Origin: Mediterranea sp. (in: CFB group bacteria)
Lineage (GTDB): Bacteria > Bacteroidota > Bacteroidia > Bacteroidales > Bacteroidaceae
DNA: 64,000 nucleotides
Direction of reading: 5' to 3'
NCBI GenBank assembly: GCA_031261785.1
Contig: JAISIZ010000034.1
Location: 1 to 64,000 of the forward strand
The notes under the pieces are model-generated. The model saw only the letters and a program-made list of their open reading frames with translations. It was not told where the DNA came from and ran no database searches. The position numbers were made by a program, and so were the translations under genes. Positions 15,792 to 25,328 of this stretch are shown piece by piece (the stretch's first letter is position 1; every line of letters begins with the position of its first letter).

Positions 15792-18700
15792 ATGCATAAC
15801 CTTTGTAGAATCACGCGTAAGGTCATGGGGCGCCTCATTGGTCTCGTTGGAATCTTACTGCTATCAGGAACACTGCTCCTGCTGCCCCTCACGGTCGGGG
15901 CGCAACAGAAGGAGTCGAAGATCACGGTGACGGGTACCGTCGTCGAGAAAGGCACGGCCGAATCCTTGGTCGGCGTCACCGTCGTGCTGAAGGGAACCGC
16001 CACGGCCTCCGTCACCGACACGAAAGGCAACTACTCCATCACCATCCCCGCCGGGGACAGGACGTTGGTGTTCTCGTTCATGGGATTCAAGACGCAAGAG
16101 ATCGCGGTGGGCAAGCGACGGAAAATCGACGTCATGCTCGAGGACGAGGAGAAGGCGCTCGACGAGGTGGTTGTGATAGGCTACGGAACCACGCGCAAGC
16201 GCGACATCACGGGCGCCATCGTCTCCGTACAGGCCGAGAAGATCATGGAGAAGGCGCCCGTCAGCATCTTCGACGCCCTCCAGGGCGAGGTGGCGGGCGT
16301 GGAGGTCGTGACCGGTTCGGGAGCGCCCGGCGACGAGGCGGAGGTGAAGATACGCGGAGCGTCGACCTTCGAGGGCGGATCGAAACCGCTCTACGTGGTG
16401 GACGGCGTCCCTACCGACGAGATCGGTTCGATCAATGCCGCCGACATCGAGTCCATCGAGGTGCTGAAAGACGCCGCGTCGGCGGCCATCTACGGCTCGC
16501 GCTCGGCCAACGGCGTCATCCTCGTCACCACGAAGAAGGGCGACGCCACCAACCCGCGCTTCACCATCAGCTACCTGCGCAGCTACAGCCAGTATAGCCG
16601 GAAGATGCCATCGACCAACGCCGCCGAGCGGAAGCTGTACGACAGGGAACGCCGACGCCTGTCGGACGGCGCGTACGGCTACCAGATCGTCGACACCCTG
16701 GCATCGTTCATGAACAGCGACACGGACTTGCAGGACCTCATCTTCCGCACCGCCGTGCGCAACCAGCTCGACCTCAGCGCCAGCGGAGGCTCGTCGAGCT
16801 TCAAGTATTACGCCAGTTTCGGCTACCTGTCGGACAAGGGCATCATCGTGGGCACCGACTACAACCGCTTCACCGCGCGCGTCAACGCCGAGTACAAGGC
16901 GAGCAAAGTGGTGACGGTGGGCAGCAATATCAACCTCAGCTACTCCAACAACAACGGCATATCCGAAGACGGCGTGCTCAACCAGATGCTACAACGCCCG
17001 CCGTACTGGGCGGTGATCAATCCCGACGGCTCCTACGTGCCCAACCTCAACGACCGGCGCAACCCCTACGCCGTAGCCATGACCGACGTCATGAAGAAGC
17101 AGAACTACCGCGCCTCGGTCTACCAGTACGTCATCCTCAACATCGGCAAGCACATCAAGGCCAACATCAGCCTGCAGGGCAACTACATGAACATACGCGA
17201 GCAGTACTACCGCCCAACCCCGCAGCTGGGACGGACCGAACGCGCCACCGGACGCGACTACACGCTGATGATCTACGACTACGCCAGCGAGAACTACGTG
17301 AGCTACAGCAATAAGTTTGGCGGCAAGCACGAGCTTAACGTGATGGTGGGCAACACCATCCTCGAGCAGGGCCGCGAGAACATCCGGCTCGTGGGCTACG
17401 ACTACACCACCGACGAGCTGTACACGCTCAACGCCGCCTCCGACATGGACAACAGGCTGACGTACACCAAGCTGGCCAAAAATTCGCTGGCCTCCATCTT
17501 CGGACGGGCGAGCTACAACTACAAGAGCCGCTACTTGCTCAACTTCAACCTGCGCTACGACGGCTCGTCGCGCTTCGGATCCGACCGTCGTTGGGGCATG
17601 TTTCCCTCCGCCTCGGCGGGATGGCGATTCTCCGACGAGAAGTTCCTGAAATGGACCAAGCCCTTCGTCAACGACGCCAAGTTGCGCCTGAGCTGGGGCA
17701 TCACGGGCAACCAGGAGATCGGCAACTACGACTCCTGGCAACTCTACAGCCCCGACTATATCTATAATGGCAAGGCAGGCATCGCCGCCAGCAACCTCGC
17801 CTACGACGACCTGGGATGGGAGAAGACCACGCAGTACAACGCCGGCCTCGACCTCTCGCTGCTCGGTGGCAAGCTACAGATCGTGTTCGACGCTTACCAA
17901 AAGAACACCAACTCCCTGCTCGCCACCGTGCAATATCCCAAGGAGACGGGATTCGCCACCATACGCAAGAACGTGGGCGCCATGACCAACCAGGGCGTGG
18001 AGCTTTCCGTCAACTACCGCGTGACGCGGACGAAAGACTTCTCGCTCACGCTCAACGGCAACATCGCCTCCAACCGCAGCAAGATCAAGACGCTGGCCGA
18101 CGGCACGCCCTTTTACCGCGGCACCGACGACGCCATCTACGTGCGAGAGGGCGGCTTGCTGGGCGACTTCTACGGATACCGGTACCTTGGCATATTCCCC
18201 TACGACGAGTCCAACGCTTTCGCCGACGACGGGCGACAGCTCACCCCGGTCATTGTCGACGGCGCGTTCTGGGGAAAGTACCTGCTCGACTTCAAGGAGT
18301 ACACCGGCCCCGTCAACCGGAAGATCGCCGCCGACGGCAATCCACTCAAGGGAGGCGACGTGAACTTCGCCGACACGAACGGCGACTGGATGATCGACTC
18401 GCGCGACAAGCAGAAGATAGGCAACGCGCAGCCCAAGTTCTTCGGAGGATTCGGCCTCACGAGCCGCTACAAGCGGTTCACGCTCAACCTCAGCTTCTCC
18501 TATTCCGTGGGAGGCGACATCTACAACTACGCCGAGGCCAACCGCAACCGCGGCGCCTGGGACGGCACCACGCCATCGCCCGACTACATCCACGACATGT
18601 GGACGCGCCCCGGCGACAACGCGCGCTACCCCATCCCCATACCCGTGGAGAACAACCGCCTCGGACCGTCGGACTTCTACGTCACCGACGGTTCGTACCT

Positions 18701-18983
18701 CAAGCTGAGGAGCGCGCGCCTGACCTACCTGCTCCCCGAGAAGCTGCTCCGGAAGGTATTCATCAAGCGAGCCTCCATCTACGTCTACGGCAACCACCTG
18801 CTCACCTTCACCCGCTACAAGGGCTACGACCCCGAGTTCTCTACCCGCAGCTCGAGCGAGACGGTCAACATCGACGCCACGGCGCGCGACACCCGCTCCA
18901 CCGACCCGCTCAACTTCGGCATCGACCAGAACCGCTATCCCCGCAAACGCGAGGGAGGCATTGGCGTGAACGTGACCTTCTGA
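15792..18983 (+). CDS. SusC-family TonB-dependent transporter (PUL2, xylan-type)
   Basis: 1063 residues. The N-terminus contains a hydrophobic signal (about 12-37, ending VGAQQ); an internal Met at residue 12 is an alternative start. A carboxypeptidase-D regulatory-like domain, the LDEVVVIGYG motif, the plug motif LKDAASAAIYGSRSANG and a beta-barrel ending in Phe (GVNVTF) follow. First gene of the second PUL; the GH10, GH3 and esterase genes downstream suggest xylo-oligosaccharides as cargo. Direct repeats just upstream are a likely operator. Confidence 0.95.
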   Translation: MHNLCRITRKVMGRLIGLVGILLLSGTLLLLPLTVGAQQKESKITVTGTVVEKGTAESLVGVTVVLKGTATASVTDTKGNYSITIPAGDRTLVFSFMGFKTQEIAVGKRRKIDVMLEDEEKALDEVVVIGYGTTRKRDITGAIVSVQAEKIMEKAPVSIFDALQGEVAGVEVVTGSGAPGDEAEVKIRGASTFEGGSKPLYVVDGVPTDEIGSINAADIESIEVLKDAASAAIYGSRSANGVILVTTKKGDATNPRFTISYLRSYSQYSRKMPSTNAAERKLYDRERRRLSDGAYGYQIVDTLASFMNSDTDLQDLIFRTAVRNQLDLSASGGSSSFKYYASFGYLSDKGIIVGTDYNRFTARVNAEYKASKVVTVGSNINLSYSNNNGISEDGVLNQMLQRPPYWAVINPDGSYVPNLNDRRNPYAVAMTDVMKKQNYRASVYQYVILNIGKHIKANISLQGNYMNIREQYYRPTPQLGRTERATGRDYTLMIYDYASENYVSYSNKFGGKHELNVMVGNTILEQGRENIRLVGYDYTTDELYTLNAASDMDNRLTYTKLAKNSLASIFGRASYNYKSRYLLNFNLRYDGSSRFGSDRRWGMFPSASAGWRFSDEKFLKWTKPFVNDAKLRLSWGITGNQEIGNYDSWQLYSPDYIYNGKAGIAASNLAYDDLGWEKTTQYNAGLDLSLLGGKLQIVFDAYQKNTNSLLATVQYPKETGFATIRKNVGAMTNQGVELSVNYRVTRTKDFSLTLNGNIASNRSKIKTLADGTPFYRGTDDAIYVREGGLLGDFYGYRYLGIFPYDESNAFADDGRQLTPVIVDGAFWGKYLLDFKEYTGPVNRKIAADGNPLKGGDVNFADTNGDWMIDSRDKQKIGNAQPKFFGGFGLTSRYKRFTLNLSFSYSVGGDIYNYAEANRNRGAWDGTTPSPDYIHDMWTRPGDNARYPIPIPVENNRLGPSDFYVTDGSYLKLRSARLTYLLPEKLLRKVFIKRASIYVYGNHLLTFTRYKGYDPEFSTRSSSETVNIDATARDTRSTDPLNFGIDQNRYPRKREGGIGVNVTF

Positions 18984-19018
18984 CGACAACAATAACGAAG
19001 AAAAAACATCCAGTCAAA

Positions 19019-20485
19019 ATGAAGAACAGAAACAGAAATATAGCGGCGACGCTGCTGGCCGCCATCCTGATGGGCGGCTGCGGCGACTTCCTCGAGAAAG
19101 AACCCGTGAGCGACCTCACGCAGGACAAGTTCTGGAAGACACCGAACGACGCCGAGGTGGGCGTGCTCGCCATCTACAACGGATTCTCCAAGGCATTGGG
19201 CACGGGACTGTGGAACTGGGGGGAGTTCCGCGGCGATAACTTCATCCCGCTCGACCGAGGCGGCGACGACCAACGCGAGCTGATGAACAACACCATACAG
19301 TATGATAACCAGGCGGCCTACTGGACCAACCTGTACGTCACCATCAGCCGCGCCAACGACGCCATCGCGCACATCCCGGACATCACCATGACCACGGAGA
19401 CGAAGAACAAGCTGCTCGCCGAGGCGTACACCATGCGCGCATGGGCCTACTTCTACTGCGTACGCGTATGGGGCGACGTGCCCGTGTTCCTCGAGCCGGT
19501 GACGAAGGACAGCCCCGACAACTACCGTCCGCGCACCGACAAAACGTACATCCTCGAGAACATCATCCTGCCCGACCTCGAGCTGGCCTACTCGCTCATG
19601 CCCAAGCCCGGATCATCGACCGAAGTGGATATGTCGAGAGCCAACACGGGGCTGATCTGCGCCCTGCTCATGGACGTGCACGCCTGGACGCACAACTACG
19701 AGGCGGTGATACGCGTCAAGGAGGAGCGGCTCAACCTCTTCGCCAGCCGCTGGCGGCTCGACCCCGCCGTGAGCAGTGTCAACTTCGCCACGAGCTGGCG
19801 AGCCATCTTCTATGAGGGCACCACCTCGCCCGAAGTGCTGTTCAAGCTTACCTACGCCAAATTAGAGAACGGCGACCACCAGGGATTCAACAACTTCGCC
19901 GGAGGCGTGCCCCGAGCCACCGTGGCCGACCGCGTCTGCAAAACCACCGAGGTCTTTCACGAGGGCAACGTCGACAAGCGCTACGTGCCCGGCACGCAGT
20001 GGCTCTTCAATTGGAGCTGGTACCCCGACCGCACCCGCTTCCGCTACAAGTTCTGGCCCGACGACATCTACGAGCCGGAACCTTCGTCGAACATCAAGCC
20101 TACGGAGTACTCGGACAACGACCTCGTGCTCTATCGCTACGCCGACGTGACGCTGCTCTACGCCGAGGCGCTGAACCAGATGGACAAGACCGACGATGCC
20201 GTGAACGAGCTGAATCGCACCCGCCGCCGCACCGGCTTGCCGGGATACCTGCCGTCGGACTTCACCGACAAGGAGCAACTCACCGACGCCATCCTCAACG
20301 AGCGGCAGCGGGAGTTCATCGGCGAGGGGAAGCGGTGGTTCGACCTCGTCAGGATGAACCGCTGGCGACAGGTGATGGGACCCATCAACGGCATGGACAA
20401 GGAGTGGATGCTGCTGTTCCCCATCCACCGCGACCACCTGATACAGAACAGCAAGATCACGCAAAACGAGGGATATCAACAATAA
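19019..20485 (+). CDS. SusD/RagB-family lipoprotein (PUL2)
   Basis: 488 residues from the ATG at 19019. The open frame extends far upstream, but only as an out-of-frame shadow of SusC; the true start is set by the lipoprotein signal ending in LMGGC and the SusD N-terminal motif CGDFLEKEPVSDLTQ. The C-terminus has the family motif NERQREFIGEGKRWFDLVR. It pairs with the SusC encoded 35 bp upstream to capture and import glycan at the surface. Confidence 0.93.
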   Translation: MKNRNRNIAATLLAAILMGGCGDFLEKEPVSDLTQDKFWKTPNDAEVGVLAIYNGFSKALGTGLWNWGEFRGDNFIPLDRGGDDQRELMNNTIQYDNQAAYWTNLYVTISRANDAIAHIPDITMTTETKNKLLAEAYTMRAWAYFYCVRVWGDVPVFLEPVTKDSPDNYRPRTDKTYILENIILPDLELAYSLMPKPGSSTEVDMSRANTGLICALLMDVHAWTHNYEAVIRVKEERLNLFASRWRLDPAVSSVNFATSWRAIFYEGTTSPEVLFKLTYAKLENGDHQGFNNFAGGVPRATVADRVCKTTEVFHEGNVDKRYVPGTQWLFNWSWYPDRTRFRYKFWPDDIYEPEPSSNIKPTEYSDNDLVLYRYADVTLLYAEALNQMDKTDDAVNELNRTRRRTGLPGYLPSDFTDKEQLTDAILNERQREFIGEGKRWFDLVRMNRWRQVMGPINGMDKEWMLLFPIHRDHLIQNSKITQNEGYQQ

Positions 20486-20501
20486 TCAAGGAGGACAACA
20501 G

Positions 20502-21095
20502 ATGATGAGATACATTTTAGCCTTGCCCGTACTGCTCTTCTGCGTGTACGGCTGCGGAATGCAAGGCAGCTACGACTACGAGCCGCAACGTGCCGACAAC
20601 CACGTCTACGTCGACACCTGGGATTACATCGTCCAGCGGCAGGATGTCTTCTCCATGCTCAAGCAGACCATAGAACTCTGCGGATTGCAGGAACTCTACA
20701 CGCAGGGCGATAAGCCGTACACCTACCTACTGTGGGACAACACGGCGTTCACCCGTTCGGGAGGCATACTGGCGAAATACGCCAATGGCGGAGGCATAGA
20801 GAGCCTCGACGCGGAGGCCGTCACCAATGCCTTGCTCTACCATATCGTCGATGGATATTACCACGGACTGGGCACGCTCACGTTCGACCCCACGCCCGTC
20901 ATCACCCTGTGGCGGTCGCAACGGGCGATGATGACGCTCAGCATCGCCGGTTCCACCGACGTCTATCTCTACTCGCGCTTGCTGGTCAACGACAATCTGG
21001 GCAGCGGCCAGCGCGTAGTAGCCGTAACAAGCAACTTAATAACCACAAACGGTGTGATACATGTATTGGACCGTGAAGCAGTATATACCCCATGA
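20502..21095 (+). CDS. fasciclin (FAS1) domain lipoprotein (PUL2)
   Basis: 197 residues. The lipoprotein signal ends in VYGC (Cys18). The remainder is a single FAS1 domain: YTYLLWDNTAF near residue 72, LLYHIVDGYY near 110 and the terminal ITTNGVIHVLDR motif. FAS1 domains mediate adhesion and are found in some Bacteroidota PULs directly after SusD, where they are thought to act as accessory surface glycan-binding proteins. The stop overlaps the next start by 4 bp, so the two are translationally coupled. ATG codons at 20502 and 20505 are equally possible starts. Confidence 0.85.
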   Translation: MMRYILALPVLLFCVYGCGMQGSYDYEPQRADNHVYVDTWDYIVQRQDVFSMLKQTIELCGLQELYTQGDKPYTYLLWDNTAFTRSGGILAKYANGGGIESLDAEAVTNALLYHIVDGYYHGLGTLTFDPTPVITLWRSQRAMMTLSIAGSTDVYLYSRLLVNDNLGSGQRVVAVTSNLITTNGVIHVLDREAVYTP

Positions 21096-22690
21096 AGAAA
21101 AATCATTTTTTAGCTTTATCGCTTTCCGCGCTGGCATTGGGCGGAGCCTTGGCTCTGCAGTCGTGCGATGACAAGGAAGAAGGAATGGGCGGCCCCGCCC
21201 CCGTGATCCTGTTCCAGGTAGATAACCTATCGGTCGACTTCAACACGGCCGACCGACCGCTCGTCGTCTCGGTGATACAATCCGAGGTGGGACTGAAGGA
21301 GGTCGATATGTATATTCTCAAGGCCGGAGGGGCGGAGGAGGCGTATGGCGACGCCGTCACCTCCTTCGACAATCCCAACAGCTACTCCATCTCGGCCTCC
21401 GTCACCTTCTCGGAGGACATGACGGGCTTCCGCGTCGTGGCCATCGACCGCGGCAACCAGAAGTCGGAGAAAGAACTGCCCTTCCACATCATTCCCTTGC
21501 GGACAGCGCCCGTGATCGTCTTCAACGGCGATGCCGCGCTGACGGAAATCACCTACCACGAGACCTCGCCCATGCCACCGCTCGCGTTCACCGTCACGAG
21601 CGAGGAGGAACTCAACTACGTGGCGGTGTCGCAAGTGATCAACGGCGCTGAGACCCCCGTACCCGTCGGTGGAGAGGAAGTGATCTACTTCACGCAAGGC
21701 GAGACGTCGTACACGCTGGATATGGTCGACGCCCTCGCGTATCAGTTCGCCGAGGGAATCACGGCCATAAAGGTTACCGTGGGCGCCGGCCCGTCGGACA
21801 ACATCAAGGAGAAGGTGGCTACGCTATACATCAATTATATAGCGCTCGCGCCCGCGCCTGACATAGCGTTGACGACGACGGCCGCCAACCTCAACGGCCT
21901 CGGGCTGGGCGTGCCGTTCAGCCTCGCTGGAACGGTGACCTCGCAAGGCACCCTCACCGACGTGCGGATCATCGTGACCGACAACGGGGGCGACGAGACG
22001 GCATATCCCGTCGAGATCGAGGACGCGACCAGCGTCGACCTCTCCACCGTCACCATCCTGGCCACGCCCACGCTGGCTTTCGTCCGGGTGAGCGCCAGCG
22101 ACGCCAACGGCAAGCAAGTCGTCTCCAGCGACCTGCCCATCTATGTGGGCTACTCCATGCATCGGATGCTGGTGTCGTGCTCGGGTGCCTATCCATTCGA
22201 CGACCCTGCCTTGCTGCCCCTGTTCTCGGCCACGCATGCGCAGGCTTTCGGTTACGTCGAAGCTTGGGAGCTATCCGGATACATCGACGTAGGCTTCGCT
22301 TCGTACAGCTCAACGACGCAAATCAGCGTAGTCAACATTCCTAACGCCATCAGTTCGCAGAAATTCGCCGCCTACGGCTACAACCCGCGCGACTGGGAAG
22401 TGAAGCGCGAGGTATTCCTGAAGGCGGCGGCCGGAATCACCCGGATTAATTTCGACGATGCCACCATCGAGGATATACAGCGAGAGGAGGCGCCCACGGA
22501 CGGAAGCCTGGTGGCTCTCACGACGGGTAGTTTCGCCAACCCCGTCAGTTCGGTCGCGCTCTTCGCCACGGAGATAGATGGTGTCATGAAGCGCGTGCTC
22601 ATTGCCTACGACGGGCTGGAGAAGCCGCTGGACGAAGCCCCCGCCAATGCGGGAACCCGCTTCTATATCAAGGTAAAGATTGAAAAGTAG
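21092..22690 (+). CDS. probable surface glycan-binding lipoprotein (PUL2), unknown family
   Basis: 532 residues. The lipoprotein signal ends in LQSC, followed by DDKEEGMGG, an acidic stretch that in Bacteroidota directs lipoproteins to the surface. The rest appears to be several beta-sandwich (Ig-like) modules, with strand-rich segments about every 100 residues, and no catalytic motif. Position after SusC/SusD and translational coupling to the FAS1 lipoprotein suggest a surface glycan-binding protein. I do not recognise a specific family. Confidence 0.7.
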   Translation: MKKNHFLALSLSALALGGALALQSCDDKEEGMGGPAPVILFQVDNLSVDFNTADRPLVVSVIQSEVGLKEVDMYILKAGGAEEAYGDAVTSFDNPNSYSISASVTFSEDMTGFRVVAIDRGNQKSEKELPFHIIPLRTAPVIVFNGDAALTEITYHETSPMPPLAFTVTSEEELNYVAVSQVINGAETPVPVGGEEVIYFTQGETSYTLDMVDALAYQFAEGITAIKVTVGAGPSDNIKEKVATLYINYIALAPAPDIALTTTAANLNGLGLGVPFSLAGTVTSQGTLTDVRIIVTDNGGDETAYPVEIEDATSVDLSTVTILATPTLAFVRVSASDANGKQVVSSDLPIYVGYSMHRMLVSCSGAYPFDDPALLPLFSATHAQAFGYVEAWELSGYIDVGFASYSSTTQISVVNIPNAISSQKFAAYGYNPRDWEVKREVFLKAAAGITRINFDDATIEDIQREEAPTDGSLVALTTGSFANPVSSVALFATEIDGVMKRVLIAYDGLEKPLDEAPANAGTRFYIKVKIEK

Positions 22691-22694
22691 AACA

Positions 22695-25163
22695 ATGCCC
22701 TCAAAAAAGATACGAATGAGAACATTCCGATATATCGCGCTCTGCCTCGCCGTCGCGCTCTGCGCCGGAATCCCGGCGCAAGAGCGGCCGAAGACGTACC
22801 AGCCCAAGCTGAAGTCCATCTACCACAAAGGATGGATCGACTTCAACAAGAACGGGAAGATGGACGTGTACGAGAATCCCGCCGCCAGCGTCGACGACCG
22901 TGTGGAAGACCTCCTCGCCCGGATGACCATGGACGAGAAGACCTGCCAGATGGTGACCCTCTACGGCTACAAGCGCATACTCGAAGACGACCTGCCCACG
23001 CCCGAGTGGAAGAACCGCCTGTGGAAAGACGGCGTGGGAGCCATCGACGAGCACCTCAACAGCTTCACGCAGTGGGGCGCGCCGCCGCTGGAGAACCCAT
23101 ACGTCTGGCCCGCCTCGGCGCACGCCTGGGCACTGAACGAGGTGCAACGCTTCTTCGTGGAGGAGACGAGGCTGGGCATACCCGTCGACTTCACCAACGA
23201 GGGTATCAGGGGCGTGGAGAGTTACCGCGCCACCTGCTTCCCCACGCAGCTCGCCATCGGGCATACCTGGGACCGCGACCTGGTGCGGCAGATCGGAGAG
23301 ATCACCGCGCACGAGGGACGCCTGCTGGGCTACACCAACATCTACGCCCCCATACTCGACGTGGGACGCGACCAGCGCTGGGGACGCTACGAGGAGATTT
23401 ATGGCGAAAGCCCCTTCCTCGTCGCCGAGCTGGGCGTGCAGATGGTGAGAGGGATGCGTAAATACAACGTAGCCCCCACCGCCAAGCATTTCCTGGCGTA
23501 CAGCAACAACAAGGGCGCCCGCGAGGGCGACGCGCGGAACGACCCGCAAATGTCGCCCCGCGAGCTGGAGATGATACACGCCTATCCCTTCCGCCGGGTT
23601 ATCCAGGAGGGGGGATTACTGGGCGTGATGTGCTCGTACAACGACTACGACGGTTTTCCCGTGGCGGGCAGCCGCTACTGGCTCACCGACCGCCTGAGGG
23701 GCGAGATGGGCTTCCGCGGATACGTCGTGTCGGACAGCGAGGCGGTGGAGTTCCTGTACAGCAAGCACGACGTGGCGGCCGACATGAAAGATGCCGTGCG
23801 CCAGACCGTGGAGGCGGGGCTGAACGTGCGTTGCACCTTCCGCTCGCCCGACTCCTTCGTGCTGCCTTTGCGCGAGCTGGTAGCCGAGGGCGCCCTTAGC
23901 GAGCGGACCATCGACGACCGTGTACGCGACATCCTCCGCGTGAAATTCACCGTCGGCCTGTTCGACACGCCCTACCAGACCGCCCTGGCCGAGGCCGACC
24001 GCGTGGTGGACAACAATCCGGCGTATCACGCCGTCGCCCTGCGGGCCTCGCGCGAGGCGCTCGTGCTCCTGAAGAACGCCGACGGCCTGCTGCCGTTGGA
24101 CAAGGAGAAGGTGAAGACCATCGCCGTCTGCGGCCCCAACGCCGACGAGACGTCGTTCGCCCTGCTGCACTACGGCCCGCAAGCCGTGGCCGTGACCAGC
24201 GTGCTGGAAGGCATCCGCCGGAAAACCGCCGGCAAGGCCGAGGTGCTCTACGCCAAGGGGTGCGAGCTGGTGGACGAGCGTTGGCCCGATTCGGAAATCG
24301 TGGACTATCCCGCCACGCCCGCGGAACAGGCGGATATTGACCGGGCCGTGGAGCAAGCGCGTCGCTCGGACGTGGTCGTCGCCGTTCTCGGCGGGGGCGA
24401 ACGTACCTGCGGCGAGAACAAGTCGCGCTCCAGCCTCGAGCTGCCGCCGCGGCAGCTCGACCTGCTCAAGGCGCTCCACGCCACGGGCAAGCCGGTGGTG
24501 CTCGTGCTCATCAACGGACGGCCGCTCACCATCAACTGGGCCGACCGCTTCGTGCCCGCCATCCTCGAGGCGTGGTATCCCGGCGCGTTCGGCGGCGAGG
24601 CGGTGGCCGACGCGCTCTTCGGCGATTACAATCCCGGGGGGAAACTCACGGTGACTTTCCCGAAGAGCGTTGGACAGCTGCCGTTCAACTTCCCCGCCAA
24701 GCCCTCCTCGCAGGCCGACGGATACACCAAGCCGGGCACGCGCGGCAACCAGTCGCGCGTCAACGGCGCGCTCTATCCCTTCGGCCACGGACTGAGCTAC
24801 ACCTCGTTCGAGTACGCCGACATCCGCCTCTCGGCCCCCGTCATCACCGACAAGCAGGACCTCCGCGTGACGTGCACCGTGACGAACACGGGCGAGCGTG
24901 CCGGCGAGGAGGTGGCGCAGGTCTATCTGCGCGACGTGCTGAGCAGCGTCACCACGTACGAGAAACGTCTGGTGGGCTTCGAGCGCGTATCGCTGCGCCC
25001 CGGCGAGACGAAGGAGGTGAGCTTCACCATCCACTCGCGCGACATGCGGTTGCTCAACGCCGACGGCCATTGGACAGTCGAGCCGGGCGACTTCAACGTC
25101 ATGATAGGTGCCTCGTCGGAAGACATCCGCCTACAGGCAAACTATTTAGTGATTAGTGATTAG
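22695..25163 (+). CDS. GH3 beta-glycosidase, probable beta-xylosidase (PUL2)
   Basis: About 822 residues from the ATG at 22695; the ATG at 22716 (MRTFRYIALC) gives a cleaner signal peptide and is a good alternative, while the TTG at 22680 is unlikely. The protein has a cleavable signal (ending GIPAQ), the GH3 N-terminal barrel with the nucleophile in GYVVSDSEAV (Asp347), the C-terminal alpha/beta sandwich and a fibronectin-III-like domain. The FTNEGIRGVESYR substrate-loop sequence differs from typical beta-glucosidases; with GH10 in the same operon, beta-xylosidase is the best guess. The final codons and stop come from the repeat element that follows. Confidence 0.9.
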   Translation: MPSKKIRMRTFRYIALCLAVALCAGIPAQERPKTYQPKLKSIYHKGWIDFNKNGKMDVYENPAASVDDRVEDLLARMTMDEKTCQMVTLYGYKRILEDDLPTPEWKNRLWKDGVGAIDEHLNSFTQWGAPPLENPYVWPASAHAWALNEVQRFFVEETRLGIPVDFTNEGIRGVESYRATCFPTQLAIGHTWDRDLVRQIGEITAHEGRLLGYTNIYAPILDVGRDQRWGRYEEIYGESPFLVAELGVQMVRGMRKYNVAPTAKHFLAYSNNKGAREGDARNDPQMSPRELEMIHAYPFRRVIQEGGLLGVMCSYNDYDGFPVAGSRYWLTDRLRGEMGFRGYVVSDSEAVEFLYSKHDVAADMKDAVRQTVEAGLNVRCTFRSPDSFVLPLRELVAEGALSERTIDDRVRDILRVKFTVGLFDTPYQTALAEADRVVDNNPAYHAVALRASREALVLLKNADGLLPLDKEKVKTIAVCGPNADETSFALLHYGPQAVAVTSVLEGIRRKTAGKAEVLYAKGCELVDERWPDSEIVDYPATPAEQADIDRAVEQARRSDVVVAVLGGGERTCGENKSRSSLELPPRQLDLLKALHATGKPVVLVLINGRPLTINWADRFVPAILEAWYPGAFGGEAVADALFGDYNPGGKLTVTFPKSVGQLPFNFPAKPSSQADGYTKPGTRGNQSRVNGALYPFGHGLSYTSFEYADIRLSAPVITDKQDLRVTCTVTNTGERAGEEVAQVYLRDVLSSVTTYEKRLVGFERVSLRPGETKEVSFTIHSRDMRLLNADGHWTVEPGDFNVMIGASSEDIRLQANYLVISD

Positions 25164-25318
25164 TGGGGGACACCACAGAGGACACAGAGTTACACAGAGT
25201 TTTCAAGTGAGTGTCTTCGTTTTCTCCATGATGGACAAATATTATAAACTCTGTGGAACTCTGTGTCCTCTGTGGTGAACCCCCGCTATCCACTAATCAC
25301 TAACCACTAACCACTAAT
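25146..25318 (+). repeat. palindromic repeat element, copy A
   Basis: An imperfect inverted repeat: left arm 25162-25202 (AGTGGGGGACACCACAGAGG...), right arm about 25246-25287, with a 43-nt loop. Outside the arms are reiterated AGTGATTAGTG/CACTAATCACT motifs. The GH3 stop TAG (25161-25163) lies inside it. Same family as copies at 31.7 and 34.8 kb. Confidence 0.9.
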
Positions 25319-25328
25319 AACATTCTTT

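Noticed and set aside
17816..19018. Long N-terminal extension of the PUL2 SusD frame
   Set aside because: Overlaps SusC out of frame; the lipoprotein signal at 19019 sets the start.
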